Positions 1 through 6,551 of a stretch of DNA of 14,431 nt are shown here, in pieces; position 1 is the stretch's first letter, and every line of letters begins with the position of its first letter. The translations under genes were made by a program, and so were the position numbers. Below the pieces are notes generated by a model. It saw only the letters and a program-made list of their open reading frames with translations, did not search any database and had not been told where the DNA came from. The stretch covers positions 1 to 14,431 of the forward strand of contig CAMOUF010000074.1 in assembly GCA_946626395.1 (NCBI GenBank), written 5' to 3'. The DNA comes from an uncultured Clostridia bacterium (GTDB taxonomy: Bacteria; Bacillota; Clostridia; Christensenellales; Aristaeellaceae).

Positions 1-657
1 ATTCCGGAAGGAAGGTATCATCTGGTGGTGGACGCGCTGTTTTTGAACAGCAAAGGGGAAACCCTGCTCCAGCGCCGGGCCAGCACCAAGGACATCATGC
101 CGGATATCTGGTCCGTGACCGGAGGTTCGGCCCTGAAGGGAGAGGACAGCGCCGCCGCCTGCCGCAGGGAAACCGAAGAAGAAATGGGCTTTACCCCGGA
201 TTTTTCCCATGGCCGGGTGCTGCTCACCGAGACCGTTTCCCGTCCCGGGCGAAATTTCATCCGGGATGTCTGGCTGTTTCATCAGGACAAGGAGATATCC
301 GATATGACCTGGCAGCCGGAGGAAGTGCAGGACGGCATGTGGATTCTGCCCGAAAAGATCGCCGATGATCCTGCCCTGTGGGCACAGCTGAACGAACTGT
401 ATTTCTGGGAAAGAGCCTTTCCCTATCTCCTGCTGGAAAGCATGCGTATCCGCATTCCTCTGGGAGAATATATCCATTATAAAGGCAACCGCTACCGGGT
501 CAACGGCCTGGCCCTCCATTCCGAAACCCTGGAGCCCATGGTGATTTACCAGGCCCTGTACGGCCCCGGGGAAACCTGGGTGCGGCCCGCCCGGATGTGG
601 AATGAAACGGTGACGCTGCCGGACGGACGCAGCACGCCGAGATTCAGAAAAACATAA
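1..657 (+). CDS. NUDIX hydrolase with C-terminal DUF1653-like domain (5' end outside window)
   Basis: The reading frame is open from base 1. The residues before the first possible GTG start (position 25) already match the family (EGRYHLVVDALF), so the true start lies upstream and roughly 30 residues are missing. A Nudix box is complete at window residues 42-64: G, five residues, E, seven residues, then RETEEEMGF, fitting GX5EX7REUXEEXGU except for Thr at the hydrophobic U position. NUDIX enzymes use this box to bind Mg2+ and hydrolyse nucleoside diphosphates linked to another moiety. From about residue 154 to the end the protein changes to a DUF1653-like module (EYIHYKGNRYRV, ETLEPMVIYQALYG, WVRP, PRF). 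The N-terminal style resembles Idi/YfcD-type NUDIX proteins. Substrate is unknown. An ADP-ribosylglycohydrolase gene follows 40 bases later, so ADP-ribose is a possible but unproven substrate. Family call is firm; function is not. Confidence 0.9.
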   Translation: MPEGRYHLVVDALFLNSKGETLLQRRASTKDIMPDIWSVTGGSALKGEDSAAACRRETEEEMGFTPDFSHGRVLLTETVSRPGRNFIRDVWLFHQDKEISDMTWQPEEVQDGMWILPEKIADDPALWAQLNELYFWERAFPYLLLESMRIRIPLGEYIHYKGNRYRVNGLALHSETLEPMVIYQALYGPGETWVRPARMWNETVTLPDGRSTPRFRKT

Positions 658-697
658 ACGCAAGGCGGTCAGCTGATTATTCAAGAGGAGGAAATTG

Positions 698-1684
698 ATG
701 TTCAATCATTCAGAACGAAAGGATATTACGGTCAACGCCTTGATCGGGCAGGCGGTGGGGGATGCGTTTGGGGTCCCGGTTGAATTTTTGTCCAGGAAAA
801 AGGTACGGCAGATCGATCTAAAGGAGATGGTGGGGAAGGAGTCTGCACTGCCCTTCAAAAGCCAATGGGGCGGGGTGATTCCCAAAGGCTCCTGGAGCGA
901 TGATACCTCGATGACCATCGCGTCCATGGCTTCCTTTATTCGGAATCATGGAGCGATTGATTATGAGGATCAGATGAAGCAGTTTGACCGATGGTGGGAT
1001 GAAAACGAATACTGCTGCCTGGAAACGCCTTTCGGCCTGGGCGGCACGACCCATATGGCCATGGGGCGGTTTCTGATCGGGGTCCCTGCGCTTGATTGCG
1101 GCGGGACGCACGAGCAGGACAACGGGAACGGCTCCCTGATGCGGATTTTGCCCTTTTCCCTTTACTGCGTTTTTCACGGGCTGGACCTGGAGCAGACGCA
1201 AAAGATTATTTCCGATGCGTCCAGGATGACCCATGCGCACCCCATCAGCCAATTGTGCTGCTTTGTTTGGACGGAATTTCTTCGCGGGCTCATTGCGGGC
1301 AAATCAGTGGAAGATGCGGTCATGGGCACGGAGCAGGTCCCCTATGACAAATGGTTTTCCCAGGAAACGATGGACGCGGTTTCTTTTGTGCGGGATAAAA
1401 GGATTCGGGAAATCACCGAACAGGATATCGGAGAGACCGGATATGTGGTGGATACGCTGTATTCCGCTTTTTTCAGCCTCCTGCGCGGAGGGGATTATGA
1501 AAGCGTTATTCGCACCGCAGTCGGCCTGGGCTACGATACGGACACCTCCGCCGCGGTTGCCGGCATGGCGGCCGGAATCCTGTACGGAGCGAATCATATT
1601 CCGGAACGCTGGAAAAAAGCGCTGCGCTCGGAAGACGTATTGCTCAAGACGGCGGAAGAATTTGCGGAAGCTGTGCATCCATGA
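698..1684 (+). CDS. ADP-ribosylglycohydrolase family protein
   Basis: This 328-residue protein is of normal length for the ADP-ribosyl-[dinitrogenase reductase] hydrolase (DraG/ARH) family, which removes ADP-ribose from proteins or small molecules with two bound Mg2+ or Mn2+ ions. Visible signatures are GQAVGDAFGVPVEF (residues 17-30), the metal-binding GSWSDDTSMT (64-73), NGNGSLMRILPF mid-protein, AHPISQ, and the C-terminal metal motif GYDTDTSAAVAGMAAGILYG near residue 280. I chose ATG 698 over TTG 695 because AGAGGAGG (684-691) ends six bases before it. There is no signal peptide, so it is cytoplasmic. It follows the NUDIX gene by 40 bases with no terminator, suggesting co-transcription and a shared role in ADP-ribose turnover (inference). 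The true substrate cannot be told from sequence. Confidence 0.93.
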   Translation: MFNHSERKDITVNALIGQAVGDAFGVPVEFLSRKKVRQIDLKEMVGKESALPFKSQWGGVIPKGSWSDDTSMTIASMASFIRNHGAIDYEDQMKQFDRWWDENEYCCLETPFGLGGTTHMAMGRFLIGVPALDCGGTHEQDNGNGSLMRILPFSLYCVFHGLDLEQTQKIISDASRMTHAHPISQLCCFVWTEFLRGLIAGKSVEDAVMGTEQVPYDKWFSQETMDAVSFVRDKRIREITEQDIGETGYVVDTLYSAFFSLLRGGDYESVIRTAVGLGYDTDTSAAVAGMAAGILYGANHIPERWKKALRSEDVLLKTAEEFAEAVHP

Positions 1685-1692
1685 GGATGGAT

Positions 1693-1715
1693 TGCCATGC
1701 GGCCATAGCATGGCA
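1693..1715. promoter_or_regulatory. 8-bp perfect inverted repeat between ADP-ribosylglycohydrolase and serine hydrolase genes
   Basis: TGCCATGC (1693-1700) and GCATGGCA (1708-1715) are perfect complements around a 7-base spacer. No run of T follows, so it is a poor rho-independent terminator. It could be an operator or a weak hairpin. A 10-base palindrome, GCCCATGGGC, lies just downstream at 1730-1739. Function is unknown. Confidence 0.35.
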
Positions 1716-1759
1716 GCAGACTGCAAGATGCCCATGGGCTGCCTGGGCGATAGACACGG

Positions 1760-1769
1760 TTGACGTCAA
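1760..1769. promoter_or_regulatory. 10-bp palindrome TTGACGTCAA upstream of serine hydrolase
   Basis: TTGACGTCAA is perfectly palindromic and ends 22 bases before the serine hydrolase start. It contains a -35-like TTGACG, but I find no convincing -10 box at 16-18 bases. It is therefore more plausibly a protein binding site or chance than a promoter. Confidence 0.25.
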
Positions 1770-1791
1770 ATAGAAAAGGAGAGAATGGATT

Positions 1792-2844
1792 ATGCACGCG
1801 GAATTTCAGCAGTACCTTACAACCATGCTGGAGGAAGGCCGCGCGGGCGGCTGTTTTCCCTGCGCCGCGGGCGCTGTGGGGGTCAAGGGGGAAGTATTGG
1901 CCCGGGCCTTTGTGGGCGAAGCCCCCGTTCCGGGACAGCAGCCGGTGAACGAGCATACGCGGTTCGATATGGCGTCCCTGTCCAAGGTCATCGGCCCCAC
2001 CATGATCGGCCTCCAGGCCATTGAAAACGGGGAGCTGTCTTTGTCTGAGCGGGTGGGCGACTTTTTCCCCGACGCTCCCGAGGACAAGCGGGACATTACC
2101 GTGTTCATGCTCATGACCCACACCGGCGGCTTCCATCCCTCCTTCCGGCTGGATAAAATGGGCATTTCTCCCGATGAAGCCGTGAACGCCATCCTGGGGG
2201 AGCCTTTGATGGAAGCGCCCGGAAAGAAGGCCATTTATTCCTGCATGGGCTATATCCTGTTTGCCAAAATGCTGGAAAAGCGCTTCGGCAGGCCGCTGAA
2301 TGAATTGGCCCGGGAGCGGGTGTTTGCGCCCCTGGGGATGAATGAAACGGGCTATTGCCCCCCCAGCGACGCTGTATGCGCCGCCACGGAGGTGGACGGG
2401 GAAACGGGAAAACCCTGGATCGGCGTGGTGCACGATGAAAACGCCAGGTTCCTTGGGGGCGTGTCCGGCAATGCGGGAGTGTTCATGCCCCTTTGCGACG
2501 GCGTCCGCTTTGCCTCCATGCTGGGAAAAATGGGAGATGGCTTCCTGAAAAGGGAAACCTTGGAAGCGGCCATCCGCAATTACACCCCCGGCCAGGAAAA
2601 CCACCGGGGCCTGGGCTTCCAGATCGCGGGCACCCCGGACTGCTTTTTCAGCGCCGCCGTGCCGGACGCCTGCTTTGGGCATACCGGCTTTACCGGCACC
2701 AGCCTGCTGGTGGAGCCGGAAAGCGGCTTCTGGGTGCTGCTGCTGGCCAACCGGGTTTATCCCACCCGGAACAGCACCGCCCTGTTTCCCTTCCGGCGCA
2801 GGCTGCACGCGGGTTTATGGGAGAAATTCATAAAAATTTATTGA
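1792..2844 (+). CDS. Serine hydrolase of the beta-lactamase family (AmiE/EstB-like), no signal peptide
   Basis: The 350-residue protein carries the three motifs of penicillin-recognising serine hydrolases: S62-L-S-K65 (nucleophile and general base), Y149-S-C (the YxN position, with Cys instead of Asn) and H297-T-G (the KTG position, as in class C-like and esterase members). The tail LLLANRVYPTRN is typical of this subgroup. ATG 1792 is preceded by AAGGAGAG (1776-1783). In B. subtilis a member of this family, AmiE (YbbE), sits in one operon with nagZ and namZ and removes the peptide from MurNAc; both partner families occur downstream here. Unlike that secreted enzyme, this protein starts MHAEFQQYL with no signal sequence, so it should be cytoplasmic. 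Amidase activity on MurNAc-peptides is my preferred inference. An esterase or D-amino-acid peptidase is the alternative. Confidence 0.85.
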   Translation: MHAEFQQYLTTMLEEGRAGGCFPCAAGAVGVKGEVLARAFVGEAPVPGQQPVNEHTRFDMASLSKVIGPTMIGLQAIENGELSLSERVGDFFPDAPEDKRDITVFMLMTHTGGFHPSFRLDKMGISPDEAVNAILGEPLMEAPGKKAIYSCMGYILFAKMLEKRFGRPLNELARERVFAPLGMNETGYCPPSDAVCAATEVDGETGKPWIGVVHDENARFLGGVSGNAGVFMPLCDGVRFASMLGKMGDGFLKRETLEAAIRNYTPGQENHRGLGFQIAGTPDCFFSAAVPDACFGHTGFTGTSLLVEPESGFWVLLLANRVYPTRNSTALFPFRRRLHAGLWEKFIKIY

Positions 2845-2869
2845 CATTTTATGCGAAGCAGTGTAAAAT
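2841..2869 (+). promoter_or_regulatory. Strong sigma-A-type promoter for the transporter operon
   Basis: TTGACA (2841-2846) is a perfect -35 box. After exactly 17 bases comes TAAAAT (2864-2869), five of six matches to TATAAT. The -35 box overlaps the stop codon of the serine hydrolase (TGA 2842-2844). Expected transcription start is near 2876, giving a leader of about 68 bases before the first permease. This makes the transporter block at least partly independent of the upstream gene. Confidence 0.8.
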
Positions 2870-2910
2870 AATCTTTAGTTGATATAGATATTCGCGTTTT
2901 TATTATTTTT

Positions 2911-2929
2911 CTTCTTTCGGCCGAAGAAG
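2911..2929 (+). promoter_or_regulatory. Leader hairpin abutting the permease ribosome binding site
   Basis: CTTCTTTC and GAAGAAG pair across a GGCC tetraloop with one bulged T (2911-2929). The central TTCGGCCGAA (2916-2925) is also a perfect DNA palindrome. The 3' arm shares its last G with the ribosome binding site GGGAGGT (2929-2935). The element could limit ribosome access, or be an operator just downstream of the promoter. No T-run follows, so it is not a terminator. Confidence 0.4.
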
Positions 2930-2943
2930 GGAGGTACAGCTAT

Positions 2944-3936
2944 TTGAGCAAAAAAGAGATTGTTCTGTCAAATGGTAAAAAAATACAAAAGAAAAGCAAG
3001 TTCACCCTGGACGATTTGCAGCTTTTCTTCCTCTCGCTGCCGACGCTGGTATGGTATCTTCTGTTCTGCTATCTGCCCATGTTCGGGCTGATCATCGCCT
3101 TCAAAAAATATAAGGTGGCCCCCGGCAAGGGTTTTTTGTACAGCCTGTTCAATAACAGCGAATGGTGCGGGCTGGACAATTTCAATTTCCTGTTTGCCAA
3201 CAATAAAGCCACCACCATCAACATGTTCCGCAACACCATCGGCTACAACATCGTGTTCATTATTTTGGGCGTGGTGCTGCCGGTGACGCTGGCCATCATG
3301 ATTTCCCATCTGCGCAGCCAGAAAATCGCCAAGGTGACCCAGACCGCCATGTTCCTGCCCCACTTTTTAAGCTGGGTGGTGGTAGGCTATTTCGTGTTCG
3401 CGTTCCTGAGCACCGACAACGGCCTGGTGAACCGGCTGATCATGAGCATGGGCGGCACGGGGATCAAATGGTATCAGAAGGACGCCATCAATTATTGGCC
3501 CTTCTTCCTGGTGTTTTTGCATATCTGGAAAACCATCGGGTACAGCATGGTGGTGTACCTGAGCTCCATCAAGGGCATCGACGAATCCCTCTACGAAGCC
3601 GCCATGATCGACGGCGCGAGCAAATGGCAGCAGACCAAGTATATTACCTTGCCCATGCTGAAAACCATCATGATCATCATGTTCATCATGGCCGTGGGCA
3701 AAATCTTCAATTCGGACTTTGGCCTGTTCTACCGCACCACCCGAAATTCCTCCTCCCTGACCAGCGTGTATCTGACCTTGGACGTGTACGTGTACAACTC
3801 CATGTTCAACAACCCCCGTCCGGTGTACGGCTATATTTCCGCCGCGGGCTTTTTGCAGTCGGTGCTGGGGTGCCTGACCATGATCGCCGCCAACGCCATC
3901 GTGCGCAGGATCGACAATGAAAGCGCCCTGTTCTGA
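2944..3936 (+). CDS. ABC sugar transporter permease, LplB-like (CUT1 family)
   Basis: This 330-residue inner-membrane protein has a charged N-terminus followed by about six hydrophobic segments, normal for the MalF/LplB side of CUT1 carbohydrate importers. The cytoplasmic EAA loop that contacts the ATPase is clear: EAAMIDGASKWQQ at residues 218-230 followed by ITLP. LplB-type features include the early YLLFCYLPMFGLIIAFKKYK segment. The start is TTG 2944, eight bases after GGGAGGT. The gene is first in a permease-permease-binding protein block, with the next start 20 bases after this stop. Family is firm; substrate is inferred from the peptidoglycan-degrading enzymes downstream (muropeptides or GlcNAc-MurNAc), while LplB relatives elsewhere carry varied oligosaccharides. 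No ATPase gene is present in the window, so a shared MsmX-like ATPase is expected. Confidence 0.93.
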   Translation: MSKKEIVLSNGKKIQKKSKFTLDDLQLFFLSLPTLVWYLLFCYLPMFGLIIAFKKYKVAPGKGFLYSLFNNSEWCGLDNFNFLFANNKATTINMFRNTIGYNIVFIILGVVLPVTLAIMISHLRSQKIAKVTQTAMFLPHFLSWVVVGYFVFAFLSTDNGLVNRLIMSMGGTGIKWYQKDAINYWPFFLVFLHIWKTIGYSMVVYLSSIKGIDESLYEAAMIDGASKWQQTKYITLPMLKTIMIIMFIMAVGKIFNSDFGLFYRTTRNSSSLTSVYLTLDVYVYNSMFNNPRPVYGYISAAGFLQSVLGCLTMIAANAIVRRIDNESALF

Positions 3937-3955
3937 GGAAAGGAGGAAAGAAAGA

Positions 3956-4915
3956 ATGAGCGTATCTGCAAACAAATCCTCTTCTCCCCGGGAAACCGGC
4001 AGCGGCATGGAGCGGTTCAACGCCATCCGGCCCGGCACCAACGTGGCTTACAGCACCCTGTTTATCCTGCTGGCCGTGCTGTGCGTGATTCCGGTGGTGT
4101 TCGTCATTATCATTTCCTTCTCCTCGGAAGCCTCCATCGGCAAGGTGGGCTACAGCTTTATTCCCGCCGAATGGAGCACCGACGCCTATGAATATGTGTG
4201 GCATCTTCGTAACACCCGGGGAATGCCCACCATCATCCTGGCGTTCCTCACCTCCGTGGGCTTGACATTGGTTGGCACGCTGATGGGGCTGACCCTGATC
4301 GCCACCATGGGCTATGTGCTCTCCCGGCGCAGCTTTAAGCTCCGGGGCATCTATACCACTCTGATCTTCATCCCCATGATCTTTAACGGCGGCCTGCTTT
4401 CCACCTATGTGGTGAATACGCAATTGCTTGGCCTGAAAAATACCTACTGGGCCCTGATCTTCCCCCTGGCCTGCTCTTCTTTCTATGTGATTATCATGCG
4501 CACCTTCTTCCAGACCACGGTGCCCGATGAGATCATCGAGTCCGGCAAGATGGACGGGGCCAGTCAGTTGAGGATTTTCGTTCAGCTGGTGCTGCCCATT
4601 TCCCTGCCCGCTATCGCCACCATCGCCCTGTTCCTCACCTTCGCTTACTGGAACGATTGGTATCAGGCCAGCCTGTACATTGAAAGCAAGATGCACGACC
4701 TGTTCCCCCTCCAGTATGTGCTGGTGAACATCGAAAAGAATATCCAATACCTGGCCAACAACGATTTCGCCATGTCGGCCAACACCACGGTGCTGCCCTC
4801 GGAAACCATGCGCATGGCCATCGTGGTCATCGCCGTGGTGCCCATCATGTTCTCCTATCCCTTCTTCCAGAAATACTTCATTTCCGGCCTGACCATCGGC
4901 GCGGTGAAGGGGTAA
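3956..4915 (+). CDS. ABC sugar transporter permease, YtcP/AraQ-like (CUT1 family)
   Basis: This 319-residue partner permease corresponds to the MalG/AraQ side of CUT1 importers. It has about six membrane segments, beginning with VAYSTLFILLAVLCVIPVVF, and an EAA loop ESGKMDGASQLRIF starting at residue 195, followed by LPISLPAIATIALF. An in-frame ATG at 3917 would overlap the upstream gene. I prefer ATG 3956 because AAAGGAGG (3939-3946) lies nine bases before it and the extra 13 residues are polar and unlike the family. The ending FFQKYFISGLTIGAVKG is typical of YtcP-type permeases. It should form the translocation channel with the preceding permease; the two are translationally close and certainly co-transcribed. 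Confidence 0.93.
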   Translation: MSVSANKSSSPRETGSGMERFNAIRPGTNVAYSTLFILLAVLCVIPVVFVIIISFSSEASIGKVGYSFIPAEWSTDAYEYVWHLRNTRGMPTIILAFLTSVGLTLVGTLMGLTLIATMGYVLSRRSFKLRGIYTTLIFIPMIFNGGLLSTYVVNTQLLGLKNTYWALIFPLACSSFYVIIMRTFFQTTVPDEIIESGKMDGASQLRIFVQLVLPISLPAIATIALFLTFAYWNDWYQASLYIESKMHDLFPLQYVLVNIEKNIQYLANNDFAMSANTTVLPSETMRMAIVVIAVVPIMFSYPFFQKYFISGLTIGAVKG

Positions 4916-4920
4916 AATTC

Positions 4921-4955
4921 AGTGAGGAGATAGGAGTTAGGAGTGAGGAGTGAAT
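4921..4955. repeat. Five tandem degenerate heptamers of AGTGAGG type
   Basis: Consecutive 7-base units read AGTGAGG, AGATAGG, AGTTAGG, AGTGAGG, AGTGAAT from 4921 to 4955. They begin six bases after the permease stop. The array is too short and degenerate to be called a known element. Heptameric purine-rich repeats of this kind occur in intergenic DNA of various bacteria (general knowledge), and their role is unclear. Confidence 0.7.
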
Positions 4956-4978
4956 AGTAATCGCTCCGGAAAAAACGT

Positions 4979-5005
4979 ATTTGTGCGGCAGAAGCCGCAT
5001 CAAAT
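4979..5005 (+). promoter_or_regulatory. Intercistronic hairpin upstream of the solute-binding protein gene
   Basis: TGCGGC (4984-4989) and GCCGCA (4994-4999) pair around an AGAA tetraloop. The stem extends through a G-U pair and ATTT/AAAT, with one bulged C. An A-rich stretch follows, then AAAGGAGG (5014-5021) and the ATG at 5031. It lacks a T-run. It probably stabilises or delimits the mRNA of the binding protein, whose expression normally exceeds that of its permeases (inference). Confidence 0.5.
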
Positions 5006-5030
5006 AAAATAAAAAAGGAGGAACCCAAGC

Positions 5031-6479
5031 ATGAAAAAAGTTCTCGCCCTGGTGATGGCGCTCGCGATGATGCTCTCTATGTGCTCCTTCGCGGCTGCCG
5101 AAGAACCCGTGAAGCTGGTATGGTTCATTTACACCGCCAGCGAAGCCCCCATCGACTGGCCCGAAGTGGAAGAAGTGCTGAACGCTTATTCCGCTGAAAA
5201 GATCGGCGTCACCTGCGAATTCAAGTACATGGACGAAAGCCAGGTGGCGATCGCCACGCAGACCGGCGAATACTTCGACATCGCCTTCACCTGCGACTGG
5301 TGGAACGACTATGCCACCAACGTGGCCGCTGGCATGTTCCTGAAGCTGGACGATTACCTGGATCAGGTGCCCGCCCTGAAGGAATCCGTTGTGGACCTGG
5401 CCTGGGAAGGCGTGAAGGTCAACGGCGGCATCTATGCCATCCCCCACATGAAGGACATCGGCTATGAAGTGTTCTGGATCCTGAACAGCGATTACTTCCT
5501 CAATCAGAAGAAGTTTGAGAAGGATTTGTACATCACCTTCGACGGCATTGAGCCCTACTTCGAAGCCTACAAAGCCGATCATCCCGATGACTATCCCTTC
5601 AAGATGAGCAAGGGCGGCATCACCTCCTGGCAGAACTGCCTGGTGGACTGGCTCAACATGGATTACCTCATCGGCCTGGAATGGGAAGCTCAGGGCACCG
5701 AAAATGAGCATGTTGTCAAGAGCGCGCTGGAAATCCCCGCCTGGCAGAACCGCCTCAAGAAGATCCATGAATGGTATGAAAAGGGCTACATCAACCCCGA
5801 CGCCGCTGTGACCGATTCCATGCCCCGCGCCCAGGCTGGCGTGGTGCAGAGCGGCCAGGGCTGGTTTGGCGCTGAAACCGTGTGGGCCAACGTGATCAAG
5901 CAGCCCATCTACATCTCCCGTTACGATGGCCCTTACCTGAGCACCTCTTCCATCCGCGGCTCCATGACCGCCGTGAGCAGCTTCTCCGAGCATCCCGTGG
6001 AAGCCCTGAAGCTGATCGAGCTCATGAACACCGATCCCTGGTATCGTGAGACCGCCCGCTACGGCATCGAAGGCAAGCACTACACCCGCAACGATGACGG
6101 CACCGTGACCCGCACCGAGCTGGGCAGCTCCAACATGGGCGTTCAGGCTTATGGCCAGGGCCACTACACCGTTGGCGCGCTGGAAGCCTCTCCCTTCCCC
6201 GAAGTGCCCACCGATATCCATCAGTGGGAAAAGACCATGAAGAACTATGAGACGGCCACCCTGTCCGCCGCCATGGGCTTCACCCCCGACATCACCCCTG
6301 TGGAAACCCAGTGCCTGGCCATCAAGCAGGTCATTGAAGAATACCGCGCTGAACTGTACACCGGTACCTCCGATCCTGAAGTGGTCATCCCCGAAATGCT
6401 GGCCCGTATGAACGAAGTGGGCCTGCAGGATGTTATCGCTGAATTCCAGGCGCAGCTGGATGCTTTCCTGGGCAAATAA
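5031..6479 (+). CDS. Extracellular solute-binding protein, LplA-like with DUF3502-type C-terminus
   Basis: This 482-residue protein captures the ligand outside the cell for the two preceding permeases. Residues 1-23 are a signal peptide: MKK, a long hydrophobic core, and AAA before E24 as a signal peptidase I site. A cysteine at 18 follows L-S-M, but Met at the -1 position is a poor lipobox, so lipid anchoring is doubtful. The C-terminal stretch with DPEVVIPEMLARMNEVGLQ and EFQAQLDAFLG matches the DUF3502 region of LplA-type binding proteins. AAAGGAGG lies nine bases before ATG 5031. Codon choice is more biased than in neighbours (almost all Lys as AAG), consistent with high expression. Ligand is not readable from sequence; peptidoglycan-derived sugars are inferred from the downstream enzymes. 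Confidence 0.92.
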   Translation: MKKVLALVMALAMMLSMCSFAAAEEPVKLVWFIYTASEAPIDWPEVEEVLNAYSAEKIGVTCEFKYMDESQVAIATQTGEYFDIAFTCDWWNDYATNVAAGMFLKLDDYLDQVPALKESVVDLAWEGVKVNGGIYAIPHMKDIGYEVFWILNSDYFLNQKKFEKDLYITFDGIEPYFEAYKADHPDDYPFKMSKGGITSWQNCLVDWLNMDYLIGLEWEAQGTENEHVVKSALEIPAWQNRLKKIHEWYEKGYINPDAAVTDSMPRAQAGVVQSGQGWFGAETVWANVIKQPIYISRYDGPYLSTSSIRGSMTAVSSFSEHPVEALKLIELMNTDPWYRETARYGIEGKHYTRNDDGTVTRTELGSSNMGVQAYGQGHYTVGALEASPFPEVPTDIHQWEKTMKNYETATLSAAMGFTPDITPVETQCLAIKQVIEEYRAELYTGTSDPEVVIPEMLARMNEVGLQDVIAEFQAQLDAFLGK

Positions 6480-6502
6480 GCAAATTGAATCCTTGAATCC
6501 CT

Positions 6503-6534
6503 GGCCCCGTTTCCCCGTGGAAACGGGGCCTTTT
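6503..6534 (+). terminator. Strong GC-rich hairpin with short T-run after the binding-protein gene
   Basis: GGCCCCGTTTCC (6503-6514) and GGAAACGGGGCC (6519-6530) form a perfect 12-bp stem with a CCGT loop, followed by TTTT then C. The stem is excellent but the T-run is short, so it may terminate only part of the transcripts. No promoter is seen in the few bases before namZ, so namZ to nagZ probably depend on read-through. The hairpin would protect the 3' end of the binding-protein message. Confidence 0.75.
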
Positions 6535-6551
6535 CAAAGAAGGAATGTACG

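Noticed and set aside
5079..5084. Cys18 of the binding protein as a lipoprotein anchor
   Set aside because: Met at the -1 position breaks the lipobox and a good signal peptidase I site follows; kept only as an open question in the findings.
4878..6221. Long 447-codon open frame on the minus strand across the binding-protein gene
   Set aside because: It is antisense to a clear binding-protein gene, is dominated by His, Gly and Val from mirrored codon bias, and has no ribosome binding site or recognisable domain.
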